A stretch of 47,790 bases of DNA from an uncultured Eubacteriales bacterium (GCA_900544965.1 UQXE01000014.1:1-47790); one strand, 5' to 3'; positions 24,108-32,637 are shown, numbered from the stretch's first letter. Notes: generated by a model not told the origin, from the sequence alone. Numbers and translations: made by a program.

Positions 24108-25562
24108 CTATGCTTCGCATGGTACGCCGTTAAGCCTGGCCCTTCCCAATCTCAGCCTGCGAAGGCCCTCCTCCCGGCCAAGCAAAACCGCTATTTCTAT
24201 CGCGCCGCCCGGGGTCACCTGCCTGCCCGCAAGGGCAATTCGCACAGGCCACAGCATCGTTCCGTTTTTAAGGCCGTTCTTCTCCGCCAAACCAAGCAGA
24301 ACGTCGTGAACCTCCCGCTCTCCCCATTCGTCGAGGCCTTCAAGCGCGGTTATCGCGATATCCAGCACGTTTTTGGCTACTTCTGGGTTGGTCTTTGATT
24401 TTTTATTCGTATACATGTCGAGCGGATAGCTTTCGTCAAGCTTTGCCAGAAAGGCTGCCATCTCCGGTATCTGGTCAAAGCGCTCAACCCTGGGCTGCAA
24501 TATCCGGCACAGTATTTCCCTGTCCATGCGCTCAATTCCCGCCTTCTCATAGTATGGTTCGGCATATGAAGTAAACGCTCCTGGATCCAATCTTCGAATA
24601 TACTCAGCATTCATCCAGGTGAGCTTCGCCATGTCAAAGATCGCCGGAGACTTGGATAGTCCATCTATCGAAAACGCGTCGATGAGCTCGTCCATCGTAA
24701 AGAACTCCCTGTTGTCGCCCGGGTTCCACCCTACAAGCGCGATGTAATTGACAACGGCCTCCTTGAGATATCCCATGTTCAGCAGGTCCTCAAAGGATGG
24801 ATCGCCATGGCGCTTTGACAGCTTCCTCGCGGCGTCCTTCATAACAGGGGTAAGGTGGATATAAACGGGCGTGTCCCATCCGAATGCTTCATAAAGCAGG
24901 TTGTATTTGGGCGTGCTCGCCAGATACTCGTTGCCCCTCATTACATGGGTAATCCCCATGGTATGGTCGTCTATTACATTGGCAAAATTGTATGTGGGCA
25001 TGCCGTCCGCCTTTATCAGCACGCCGTCATCAAGTTCGGAACAGTCGACTGAAATACGCCCGTATATAACATCGTCAAACGACGCCTCGCCGCTTTCCGG
25101 AATATTCTGCCTGATTACATAGCTCTCGCCGGCCGCTACGCGGCTTTTAACCTCGTCGGGGGACATTCTAAGGCAGTGTTTATCATATTTCCATGCGCCC
25201 TCGTCTGCCTCCGCCCTGCGCCTGTCCAGCTCATCCTTGGAACAGAAGCAGTAATAGGCCTTTCCTTCCCTGACCAGCCGCTCTGCATAAGGAAGATACA
25301 TCCCCTGGCGCTCGGATTGTATGTAAGGGCCGTATTCCCCGCCCGCGTCGGGCCCCTCGTCCCAGTCAAGGCCCGCCAGCCTCAGAGAGCGGTAGATCGC
25401 CTCCGTAGCGCCCTCTACATACCTTTCCCTGTCCGTATCCTCTATGCGAAGTATAAACCTTCCGTTATTCTTTCTGGTAAACAAGTATGTATACAGGGCG
25501 GTGCGAAGGCCGCCTATATGCAGATAACCCGTTGGGGACGGCGCAAACCTGGTTCGTACCAT
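24108..25562 (-). CDS. gltX: Glutamate--tRNA ligase
   Basis: Class I aminoacyl-tRNA synthetase charging tRNA-Glu. The 484-residue protein has HIGG (15-18) as its HIGH signature and KLSKR (247-251) as its KMSKS signature. A zinc-element-like Cys105-x-Cys107 and His129-Cys130 cluster lies between them. The start at 25562 was set by AAAGGAA 8 nt upstream. Glutaminyl-tRNA synthetase is encoded 40 nt upstream in the same direction, so this enzyme could be the discriminating form that does not charge tRNA-Gln; that is an inference. Confidence 0.96.
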   Translation of the reverse strand: MVRTRFAPSPTGYLHIGGLRTALYTYLFTRKNNGRFILRIEDTDRERYVEGATEAIYRSLRLAGLDWDEGPDAGGEYGPYIQSERQGMYLPYAERLVREGKAYYCFCSKDELDRRRAEADEGAWKYDKHCLRMSPDEVKSRVAAGESYVIRQNIPESGEASFDDVIYGRISVDCSELDDGVLIKADGMPTYNFANVIDDHTMGITHVMRGNEYLASTPKYNLLYEAFGWDTPVYIHLTPVMKDAARKLSKRHGDPSFEDLLNMGYLKEAVVNYIALVGWNPGDNREFFTMDELIDAFSIDGLSKSPAIFDMAKLTWMNAEYIRRLDPGAFTSYAEPYYEKAGIERMDREILCRILQPRVERFDQIPEMAAFLAKLDESYPLDMYTNKKSKTNPEVAKNVLDIAITALEGLDEWGEREVHDVLLGLAEKNGLKNGTMLWPVRIALAGRQVTPGGAIEIAVLLGREEGLRRLRLGRARLNGVPCEA

Positions 25563-25602
25563 AATAAAATTCCTTTCCTGCCCGTTCAAATTATTCAGAA
25601 AA

Positions 25603-27252
25603 TCAATTCAGCTTAAAGCTGTCCTTCAGGCTAACCGTTCTGTTAAAAACCGGTTTGCCCTTGCTGTGGTCATATTCGTCGGCCGCAAAATAGCCCGTAC
25701 GCATGAACTGGAACCTCTCCATCGGCTCGCATCCAGCCAAAAACGGCTCGACATATCCATGCAGAATTCGGAGCGAACTCGGGTTGAGCATCTCAATGAA
25801 ATCCCCGTCCCCATCTTCGCCGCTGCCGCTTAAAAGCGCTTCGTACAGCCGAAACTCCGCTTCTACCGCATCATGCGCGGGAACCCAGTGAAGCGTTCCC
25901 TTTACCTTGCGTTCGCATTGGCCGCTCCTGGTTGCGGGATCATAAGTGCACCTTATCTCAGTAATATTTCCTTCGGAATCCTTTGCAACATCTTCACATT
26001 TAATTATATAAGCGCCCTTTAGCCTCACCTCTCCGCCGGGTTTCAATCTAAAATACTTTTTGGGCGGCTCCTCCATGAAATCCTCGCGCTCAATATAGAT
26101 CTCCCTGCCAAACCGAACGGTATGCGCCCCTGCTTCCGGCCGTCCAGGCAGGTTTTCAATCTCTATATCCTCAAATACCCCTTCTTCCCAGTTGGTTATC
26201 ACCAGCTTTACCGGATCAAGCACCGCCATCGCCCTGTTCGCGGTAAGGTTGAGATGCTCCCTTACACAGTGCTCAAGCATGGCGGTGTCTACCACCGAGT
26301 CGGCCTTTGACACTCCTACGCGCCCCAGAAAATCCGCTATCGCTTCCTTTGTGTACCCCCTGCGCCTCATAGCGCATATGGTGGGCATGCGCGGATCGTC
26401 CCAGCCTGAAACGAATCCCTCCTCTACGAGCCTTCTCAGATAACGCTTTGACATTATGGTATTGGTCATATTCAGCCGCGCAAACTCAATCTGGCGGGGC
26501 TTGTGTTCAAACTCGCACTGGTCTATCACCCAATCGTACAGCGGCCTGTGCGCTTCATACTCAAGCGAACACAACGAATGCGTAACCCCTTCGATAGCGT
26601 CCTGTATCGGATGGGCGAAATCATACATTGGATATATGCACCACTTGTCGCCGGTTTGGTGATGGCTGCGGTGAAGTATTCTGTAAAGGGCAGGGTCCCT
26701 CATATTGATATTTGGGGACGCCATGTCTATCTTGGCCCTTAGGGTCCTTGAGCCGTCTTCAAATTCGCCGTTCCTCATGCGCTCGAACAACTCAAGGTTC
26801 TCTTCCACGCTCCTGTTCCTGTAGGGGCTGTCCTTTCCTGGTTGGGTAAGCGTGCCGCGGTATTCGCGCATTTCATCCTTGGAAAGGTCGCATACGTATG
26901 CCGCGCCCTTTTTTATAAGCTTTACCGCAAGCTCATAGCAGGTGTCGAAGTATTGGGAGCCAAACCTGAGCTTATCCCACTCAAAGCCGAGCCAGCGGAT
27001 ATCCTCCTCTATCGCTTCAACGTATTCTACGTCCTCCTTTGCGGGATTTGTATCGTCAAACCGGAGGTTGCACTTGCCGCCATACCTTCTTGCAATGCCA
27101 AAATCCACAAACAGGGCCTTTGCATGCCCGATATGTATGTATCCGTTTGGTTCAGGCGGAAAACGGGTGCGGACAACGGGATTATCCTTCATATCCTGCT
27201 CGACCAATTCCTCAATAAAGTTTTTAGACTCCTCCGTCCTGATCTGTTCCAT
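25603..27252 (-). CDS. glnS: Glutaminyl-tRNA synthetase
   Basis: Charges tRNA-Gln directly with glutamine. The 549-residue protein has FPPEPNGYIHIGHAKA (HIGH at 40-43), RFDDTNPAKE, and IMSKR (266-270), with the C-terminal beta-barrel anticodon-binding domain. The ATG at 27252 is preferred; the in-frame GTG at 27261 lies 1 nt from the GGAAGGG site. Most Firmicutes lack GlnRS and use GatCAB amidation instead; those that have it probably gained it by transfer. The gene leads a glnS-gltX pair with a strong candidate promoter. Confidence 0.96.
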   Translation of the reverse strand: MEQIRTEESKNFIEELVEQDMKDNPVVRTRFPPEPNGYIHIGHAKALFVDFGIARRYGGKCNLRFDDTNPAKEDVEYVEAIEEDIRWLGFEWDKLRFGSQYFDTCYELAVKLIKKGAAYVCDLSKDEMREYRGTLTQPGKDSPYRNRSVEENLELFERMRNGEFEDGSRTLRAKIDMASPNINMRDPALYRILHRSHHQTGDKWCIYPMYDFAHPIQDAIEGVTHSLCSLEYEAHRPLYDWVIDQCEFEHKPRQIEFARLNMTNTIMSKRYLRRLVEEGFVSGWDDPRMPTICAMRRRGYTKEAIADFLGRVGVSKADSVVDTAMLEHCVREHLNLTANRAMAVLDPVKLVITNWEEGVFEDIEIENLPGRPEAGAHTVRFGREIYIEREDFMEEPPKKYFRLKPGGEVRLKGAYIIKCEDVAKDSEGNITEIRCTYDPATRSGQCERKVKGTLHWVPAHDAVEAEFRLYEALLSGSGEDGDGDFIEMLNPSSLRILHGYVEPFLAGCEPMERFQFMRTGYFAADEYDHSKGKPVFNRTVSLKDSFKLN

Positions 27253-27306
27253 TTTTATCACGCCCTTCCAAAATTAGTTATAATATCATCGCCAATTTTA
27301 CCATCT

Positions 27307-27336
27307 ATTATGCGTTGCTTTGGCCATCGGTGTCAA
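27307..27336 (-). promoter_or_regulatory. Candidate promoter of glnS-gltX
   Basis: On the minus strand TTGACA (27336-27331), an 18-nt spacer and CATAAT (27312-27307) lie about 55 nt upstream of glnS. Confidence 0.6.
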
Positions 27337-27432
27337 TCATTTTAGCCTAACTTTGTCCATTTTATATTAGGATCGATTCTAGTTTTCTCATCGCGGTAAT
27401 CCGGCATACAATTATAAAAGTCATCTCCGGCG

Positions 27433-27461
27433 TTGACTTTAATCCTGAGCGCTGATATAAT
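27433..27461 (+). promoter_or_regulatory. Promoter of the cobalamin riboswitch-btuFCD unit
   Basis: TTGACT (27433-27438), a 17-nt spacer and TATAAT (27456-27461) give a near-consensus promoter, starting transcription about 15 nt before the riboswitch. Confidence 0.75.
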
Positions 27462-27477
27462 CCTTACAAACCTAATA

Positions 27478-27655
27478 ATAAAGGCTGCGGATATTTAAGA
27501 TTTATTTAATCTAGGAAAGCGGTGAAATTCCGCTGCAGCCCCCGCTACCGTGAAGCCGACGCTTCAGCCATATGCCACTGTCCAGGTTTGGGATGGGAAG
27601 GCGGCTGACGCGGATGAAGCAAAGCCGGGAGACCTATCCGCCCGCCCAGACAGTT
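27478..27655 (+). ncRNA. Cobalamin riboswitch (B12 element)
   Basis: The hallmark core elements occur in order: GGAAAGCGGTGAAATTCCGC (27514-27533), GCAGCCCCCGCTACCGTGA (27535-27553), the B12 box GCCACTG (27574-27580), GGGAAGGC, and GATGAAGCAAAGCCGGGAGACC near the 3' side. In known B12 riboswitches, adenosylcobalamin binding shuts off downstream uptake genes. A pyrimidine-rich hairpin TCTTTTCTTC/GAAGAAGAGT with a GGAGG loop follows at about 27655-27680. Whether control acts on transcription or on translation of btuF is not clear from the sequence. Boundaries are approximate. Confidence 0.92.
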
Positions 27656-27765
27656 CTTTTCTTCGGAGGGAAGAAGAGTGCGTTTATTTATGTGCGCACC
27701 GCTCCACGCTGAAGAAAGCCTGGGGCCGTTTTTATTGGGAAATAAAATTTTTGTGAGGTATGTTT

Positions 27766-28659
27766 ATGAAGCTGAGAAAACCGGCCGCGCTCCTTCTGGC
27801 TCTGATAATCGTATCGGCTATGCTTGCGTCATGCGGCGTTAAGCAGTCGCAGGGGCCATCCTCGGTAACCGATATAATCGGCAGGGTGGTATCCGTACCA
27901 AAGGACGTGAAGACGATCGTTTCGCTTACACCAAGCAACACTGAAATCATCTACGCGCTCGGGCTTGGCGACAAGCTGGTTGGAAGGGATGATTACAGCA
28001 CCTATCCGCAACAGGCTAACTCTGTTCCCGTTATGGGCGACTATAACGGCCCTAATGTTGAAGCTGTAATTGCCGCCGAAGCTGACGTTGTGCTTGCGGG
28101 AAACCATCTGCAGCAGGAAACCATCGACAGCCTTCAAAACGCCGGATGTACGGTCGTCTGTTCAGAGGCAACGACTTATGAAGAAATATATAAGTCCATA
28201 GAGCTGATAGCGGCCGTGTGCGGAGCCAAGCCAGAGGAGCTTGTATCGGATATTAAGGCCAGGATCAGTTCTGTAAAACCGGACGACGAAGGGACAAAGC
28301 CTACCGTTTACTACGTTATGAGCTACGGCGAATTTGGAAACTGGACTGGCGGCAACGGAAGCTTTATAAATTCCGCCATCGAGCTCGCCGGAGGCGAATG
28401 CGTAACCAAGGATGTTGATGTGCAGTGGGTGGAATACTCGCTGGAGACGCTGGTAGAAAAGGATCCCGACATAATCCTGCTCTCCTCGCTGTACACCGTT
28501 GAACAGCTTTCCGCGGCCGCGGGCTACAGCGACCTCACCGCCGTGAAGGAGGGCAGGGTGTTTGTCATAGACATTGAAACCGTGGAGCGCCCCGGTCCAA
28601 GAATCGCCGACGCGGTTGAGGCAATCGCGAAAATAATAACGGAAGCGCAGACCGGCTGA
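27766..28659 (+). CDS. btuF: Cobalamin ABC transporter substrate-binding lipoprotein
   Basis: This 297-residue lipoprotein (lipobox LASC, Cys23) has the class III periplasmic-binding fold of BtuF/FepB-type receptors: VVSVPKDVKTIVSLTPSNTE, then VEAVIAAEADVVLAG and a long backbone helix. The B12 riboswitch directly upstream and btuCD-like genes downstream argue for corrinoid rather than iron-siderophore uptake. The second ATG (27766) was chosen because GAGG lies 8 nt upstream; the first ATG (27760) touches the site. It captures corrinoid outside and delivers it to the permease. Confidence 0.88.
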   Translation: MKLRKPAALLLALIIVSAMLASCGVKQSQGPSSVTDIIGRVVSVPKDVKTIVSLTPSNTEIIYALGLGDKLVGRDDYSTYPQQANSVPVMGDYNGPNVEAVIAAEADVVLAGNHLQQETIDSLQNAGCTVVCSEATTYEEIYKSIELIAAVCGAKPEELVSDIKARISSVKPDDEGTKPTVYYVMSYGEFGNWTGGNGSFINSAIELAGGECVTKDVDVQWVEYSLETLVEKDPDIILLSSLYTVEQLSAAAGYSDLTAVKEGRVFVIDIETVERPGPRIADAVEAIAKIITEAQTG

Positions 28660-28723
28660 CCGATACCAGGCCCATGATTGTTAACCGCTCCGCCTAAGCG
28701 CCGGAATTTATAACGGAGGAACA

Positions 28724-29746
28724 GTGAAACTTAACGGAAGAAGGCTTACAGCCCCGATACTGGCTATTCTCATCGTGTTGAGCGCGCTGGCGCTTATATT
28801 TGGCGTTGTTATGGGAAGCACGGGGCTTAAGCTGTCCGAGCTTTCACTCCTGTTCAGCCCAAGCACGGAGCCTTCGGCTGTTATCCTCAGGAGCGTCCGC
28901 CTCCCCCGCACAATATTGTCGTATCTGGTCGGAGGGGGGCTGGCCGTGGCCGGATGCTGCCTTCAGGGGGTTTTTAAAAACCCTATGGCCGACAGCCATA
29001 TACTCGGGGTAAGCTCAGGAGCGGGTTTCGGAGCTGCGGTGGCTATGACCATGGGCGCCGGGGCGGGCCTGTCCTTATACGGCCTTGGGGGAATAGCGGC
29101 CTTTGCCTTTGCCGGCGGGCTTTTGTGCGTGATGCTGGTGTTCTTTGCGTCACGTGTAAAGTCCAGAATCTCCACCACTTCCCTGCTCCTTGCCGGTATA
29201 GCGCTGTCCTCGCTGTTCTCCGCCCTTACGTCGGCTATAATGATACTTAACCGCGGCCGGCTTGACAATATCTTCATGTGGCTGCTTGGAAGCTTTTCGT
29301 CGGCAAGCTACAGCAAGGTTCTGTTCGCGGCCGTTTCAATCCTGCCGGTTTCAGCTGGACTTATGCTCTTTTCAAGGCCGCTGAACGTAATGCTTCTGGG
29401 GGAGGAGGAGGCGCGGATGCTTGGCGTGGATTATTCGCGCCATCTCCGCATAATAATTTTGCTGGCTACGGTTTTGGCGGCATCATGCGTGGCAGTCTCC
29501 GGGGTCGTCGGGTTCGTCGGATTGATAATACCTCACATGATACGCCTTGCGGCCGGCCCCGATCACCGTACGCTGCTTCCCTGTTCATTCCTGGGCGGGG
29601 GGGTGTTCCTGTGCGTTATGGATACCCTGTCAAGATGCCTGTTTCCACCCATCGAGCTCCCTGTCGGCGTGCTGTGCGCTATATGCGGGGTTCCTTTCTT
29701 CCTTTTTATCATGAAGCGTTACGCGAAAGGAGGCCTGGATGGCTGA
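28724..29746 (+). CDS. btuC: Cobalamin ABC transporter permease
   Basis: This 340-residue integral membrane protein belongs to the FecCD/BtuC permease family, with about nine to ten membrane helices. Typical stretches are RLPRTILSYLVGGGLAVAGC, GVSSGAGFGAAVA and VGFVGLIIPHMIRLAAGPDH. The start is GTG at 28724, with GGAGG only 4 nt upstream; no better ATG is in frame. It lies 64 nt after btuF and overlaps btuD by 8 nt, indicating one transcript under the riboswitch. Confidence 0.92.
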   Translation: MKLNGRRLTAPILAILIVLSALALIFGVVMGSTGLKLSELSLLFSPSTEPSAVILRSVRLPRTILSYLVGGGLAVAGCCLQGVFKNPMADSHILGVSSGAGFGAAVAMTMGAGAGLSLYGLGGIAAFAFAGGLLCVMLVFFASRVKSRISTTSLLLAGIALSSLFSALTSAIMILNRGRLDNIFMWLLGSFSSASYSKVLFAAVSILPVSAGLMLFSRPLNVMLLGEEEARMLGVDYSRHLRIIILLATVLAASCVAVSGVVGFVGLIIPHMIRLAAGPDHRTLLPCSFLGGGVFLCVMDTLSRCLFPPIELPVGVLCAICGVPFFLFIMKRYAKGGLDG

Positions 29747-30515
29747 TCGGGTTATAGTGGATTGCCTAAGCTTTCAATACAACGGCAGGGACGTCTTAAA
29801 GGATGTAAGCCTTCAGCTTGCGCATGGGTGCATGCTGGGCCTGCTGGGGCCTAACGGAAGCGGAAAAACTACGCTTGTGCGCTGCATCAGCGGGTTTTTG
29901 CGGCCAAAATCGGGCAGGGTCCTGATCGACGGCGTCGACGTGCGCGGTTACAGCGCAAGGGAGCTTTCAAAGCGTATGGCTATGGCACCCCAGAGGTCAG
30001 TCCCCGAGTTTGGTTTTACCGCCCTGGATATCGTGCTTATGGGTCGGAATCCTCATATCGGCCTGTTGGGAAGCGCGAGCGCGGAAGATATGCGTACCGC
30101 CCTAAAGGCTATGGAACTGGCGCATGTTGAGCACCTTAAGTCGCGTTCCATACTTACCCTGTCAGGAGGCGAATGGCAGCGCATCCTTATTGCCAGAGCA
30201 ATATGCCAGAGCGCGGAAATCCTGCTCCTTGACGAACCCATATCCAGCCTGGACATAAAGTATCAGCTTGAAATTTTGAAGCTTGTGCGCCGCCTGTGCG
30301 CCAATAGCGGCCTGTCCGCCATCTGTGTGCTTCATGACGTAAACCTTGCGTCCCATTACTGCGATAAAATAGCGCTTTTGAAAGACGGAACCCTATATGC
30401 GTACGGCGCTCCCGATGAAACCGTAAACCAGACCTCGATGGCCGAAGTGTACGGCATATCCTCAACCATCTCCAATGAGCAGGGAAGGCCTTATGTTATT
30501 GAGGATATGGATTAA
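29739..30515 (+). CDS. btuD: Cobalamin ABC transporter ATP-binding protein
   Basis: This 258-residue ATPase powers the btuC permease. Seen: Walker A GPNGSGKTT (37-45), the Q-loop region APQRSVPEFG, signature LSGGE (141-145), Walker B ILLLDEP (161-167) and the H-loop CVLHDVN. The pattern is that of FecE/BtuD-type metal-chelate importers. It overlaps btuC by 8 nt and is the last gene of the riboswitch-controlled unit. The specificity for B12 follows from the riboswitch, not from the ATPase itself. Confidence 0.93.
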   Translation: MADRVIVDCLSFQYNGRDVLKDVSLQLAHGCMLGLLGPNGSGKTTLVRCISGFLRPKSGRVLIDGVDVRGYSARELSKRMAMAPQRSVPEFGFTALDIVLMGRNPHIGLLGSASAEDMRTALKAMELAHVEHLKSRSILTLSGGEWQRILIARAICQSAEILLLDEPISSLDIKYQLEILKLVRRLCANSGLSAICVLHDVNLASHYCDKIALLKDGTLYAYGAPDETVNQTSMAEVYGISSTISNEQGRPYVIEDMD

Positions 30516-30693
30516 TTTTCCTTCATAAAGTTGCCTTAAACAGTTCATTATAAGTTCATAATATAACGCAACCACCCGATGTTCTCGTACGTCTTATAGG
30601 TGTACATGCAGAGAGAATAAATGCTCCCCCCATTTATTGCTCGATTGCTATACAGAGCACATTTTTAGGTTCGTTTTCTTCCTACCTCCTAAA

Positions 30694-30736
30694 CAAAACA
30701 CGCCAGGCGTTGATTGCCGGGCGTGATTTTGTTTTT
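30694..30736. terminator. Bidirectional terminator between btuD and the ABC-F gene
   Basis: CAAAACACGCC and GGGCGTGATTTTG close a hairpin followed by GTTTTT on the plus strand; the minus strand also has T-rich ends. It separates two converging genes. Confidence 0.75.
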
Positions 30737-30741
30737 ATATG

Positions 30742-32208
30742 CTAAAGCCGTATGATGTCGGTGGCGACAAGGTTCAAAAAAGCTTCGTCATGCTCTACGA
30801 TCAGCATCGTGGGCATGCTTTCCATGATAAGGCGTTCGATCTGCATTCTGGACATCACGTCGATAAAGTTCAGCGGTTCGTCCCAAACATACAGGTTCGC
30901 GCATTCGCACAGGCTGCCCGCTATAAGCGTCTTTTTCTTCTGGCCTTCGCTGTAATCCGATATATCCTTTTCAAACTGGATTCGGGAAAAATCCAGCTTG
31001 CGCAGGATCGTTTTAAACAGGCTTTCATCTATTCCGCGGCTTTTGGCAAATGCCGTCAGGCTTCCGCTAAGCTTGGACGTATCCTGCCGCACGTATGATA
31101 TTTTGAGCCTGCTGCCTATGTTAACCTCTCCTTCAAATTCAAGGTTCTCCCCAAGTATCAGTTTCAATACGCTGGATTTTCCGCAGCCGTTTTTGCCGCA
31201 CAGCGCTATACGGTCGCCCTGGCGGATTGTAAAGCTTACATCCCTGCACGCCATCCTCCCGCCGTAGCTTATGCCAACGCCTTTGAGGGACAGCAGCGTA
31301 TCGCTGAAATAGGGCATGGGGTTAACCTTCAGCGGGCTGAAATACTCTATGTCCTTGAGAAGCTTTTCCTTCTCCTCCACCGCGCGCTCACGTCTGGTTT
31401 CAACGGCTTTTGCATGGCGCATCATCTTTGCGGCCTTTGCGCCTATGTTTCCCCTGTCGCATGGGCCGAAGCCTATTTTGGTTTCCTCTATGTCGTCCGA
31501 CCACCCCGCCATGCGTCCGGCTGCCCGCTTAAGCCTTGCTATATCCTTTTTTAATTTCTCGTTTTTATCTATTTCAAAGTTGTCCCTCATCTCTTTATTT
31601 AGCTGCCACGTGGAAAAGTTTCCCTTCTGCACCTCAATGGTGGATTTATTTATGGACAGCACATGGTCTATGCATTTGTCAAGAAACGCCCTGTCATGCG
31701 ATACCAGTATAAAGCCATTCTTGTTCTTTAGATAGTCGCTTACCATCCGGCGCGCTTCCATATCCAGATGGTTGGTCGGCTCGTCTATGAGGAGGAAGTT
31801 GTTTTCCTTTATAAACAGCGCCGCAAGCAGGGCTTTCGTACGCTCGCCGTTACTAAGGGTGCTGAAGGGCCTGTATAATATGTCCTCGGTTGCTTTCATC
31901 AGATTAAGCTCCTTCATAAGCCGCCAATGCTCGTAATCCGGACTGACGCTCTCAATGACTTCAAGCGTGGTCATTGAGGCGTCCGGTACCTCGAAGGGAA
32001 AGTAGTCAAACGAAACCGCCGCGCTGACGCTGCCGCTATATCTGTACCTTCCCATGAGCAGGTTCAAAAATGTGGTTTTGCCCCTTCCGTTTCTTCCTAT
32101 AAAACCCAGTCTCCAATCCGTGTCGATCTTGAACGAGACGTTTTCAAATATGTTATCGTAGCTGCCATCATAGCAGAATGTAAGGTTATCTACGCTGATT
32201 ATGGACAT
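30742..32208 (-). CDS. Lsa-type ABC-F ribosomal protection protein
   Basis: This 488-residue soluble protein has two ABC domains and no membrane helices. Seen: Walker A GRNGRGKTT (38-46) and GKNGCGKSS (338-346), signatures LSNGE (118-122) and YSEGQ (419-423), Walker B LLIDEPTNHLD and LYVWDEPLNF, and a charged interdomain linker (about 185-300). Stretches such as DWRLGFIGRNGRGKTT, RPFSTLS and ISYVRQD closely resemble Lsa proteins. Known Lsa proteins bind the ribosomal E site and displace lincosamides, streptogramin A and pleuromutilins. Resistance here is inferred, not shown. The start at 32208 is set by AAAGGAG. The long leader suggests drug-induced attenuation. Confidence 0.88.
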   Translation of the reverse strand: MSIISVDNLTFCYDGSYDNIFENVSFKIDTDWRLGFIGRNGRGKTTFLNLLMGRYRYSGSVSAAVSFDYFPFEVPDASMTTLEVIESVSPDYEHWRLMKELNLMKATEDILYRPFSTLSNGERTKALLAALFIKENNFLLIDEPTNHLDMEARRMVSDYLKNKNGFILVSHDRAFLDKCIDHVLSINKSTIEVQKGNFSTWQLNKEMRDNFEIDKNEKLKKDIARLKRAAGRMAGWSDDIEETKIGFGPCDRGNIGAKAAKMMRHAKAVETRRERAVEEKEKLLKDIEYFSPLKVNPMPYFSDTLLSLKGVGISYGGRMACRDVSFTIRQGDRIALCGKNGCGKSSVLKLILGENLEFEGEVNIGSRLKISYVRQDTSKLSGSLTAFAKSRGIDESLFKTILRKLDFSRIQFEKDISDYSEGQKKKTLIAGSLCECANLYVWDEPLNFIDVMSRMQIERLIMESMPTMLIVEHDEAFLNLVATDIIRL

Positions 32209-32252
32209 AATCGCTCCTTTCCCGCCCGTCCTTGGGCTATGTATAAAGACAA

Positions 32253-32278
32253 GGCCGCAGGATAGCCATCCTGCGGCC
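32253..32278 (-). terminator. Leader terminator upstream of the ABC-F gene
   Basis: On the minus strand GGCCGCAGGAT and ATCCTGCGGCC, with loop GGCT, form a perfect stem, followed by TTGTCTTTAT. It lies between the candidate promoter and the gene, 45 nt before the start codon. This is the position expected of an attenuator. Confidence 0.7.
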
Positions 32279-32413
32279 GCGGCATGCAATTATACACAAA
32301 AATATCAGCGTATAAACAGACGGCGGAATTTGATTATGAATAGCTTTCCTGCACGGGTACGTCAAAACCTTGCCGCTGTGGCCAAGGATTTATCAAAGTA
32401 CCCAATCGTTATT

Positions 32414-32434
32414 TTAGCAGGAAGCTATTAACAT
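32414..32434 (-). CDS. Possible leader peptide of the ABC-F gene (MLIASC)
   Basis: This six-codon open frame (ATG TTA ATA GCT TCC TGC TAA on the minus strand) begins about 23 nt downstream of the predicted transcription start. GGAG lies 8 nt before the ATG. Short upstream ORFs of this kind control several ABC-F and macrolide resistance genes through ribosome stalling. Being so short it could be chance; only its position and ribosome site support it. Confidence 0.4.
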   Translation of the reverse strand: MLIASC

Positions 32435-32463
32435 CCTCTCAACTCCGTTTCATGTTTTTCATT

Positions 32464-32492
32464 ATTATAACACAGCTTTTGTTTCCCGTCAA
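32464..32492 (-). promoter_or_regulatory. Promoter of the ABC-F leader transcript
   Basis: On the minus strand TTGACG (32492-32487), a 17-nt spacer and TATAAT (32469-32464) make a near-consensus promoter, 256 nt upstream of the ABC-F start codon. Confidence 0.7.
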
Positions 32493-32548
32493 ACCTGCTT
32501 TTTATAATACACGACATATTGGCGCATGAAATCTTCATGGTTGACAGC

Positions 32549-32577
32549 TTGTTCCCCGTCCGCGTATGGGTTATAAT
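32549..32577 (+). promoter_or_regulatory. Candidate promoter of the WalJ-like gene
   Basis: TTGTTC (32549-32554), a 17-nt spacer and TATAAT (32572-32577) lie about 60 nt before the start. The -10 is perfect and the -35 weak. Confidence 0.5.
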
Positions 32578-32637
32578 GTCTAAAGCGGCTTGCCTGCTCT
32601 TATGAACTGGCCTATTTTGCCGCATGGAGGAATAGCA

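Noticed and set aside
27478..27655. T-box or other riboswitch instead of a B12 element
   Set aside because: The B12 box GCCACTG and the surrounding core elements fit only the cobalamin class; no T-box UGGN bulge or tRNA-synthetase-type leader is present.
27550..27756. 68-codon plus frame before btuF
   Set aside because: It lies within the cobalamin riboswitch and is explained by conserved RNA sequence.
32337..32432. Plus-strand 31-codon frame ending YPIVILAGSY, opposite the ABC-F leader
   Set aside because: Protein-like, but there is no clear ribosome site and it lies antisense to the predicted leader; kept only as a possible old gene fragment.
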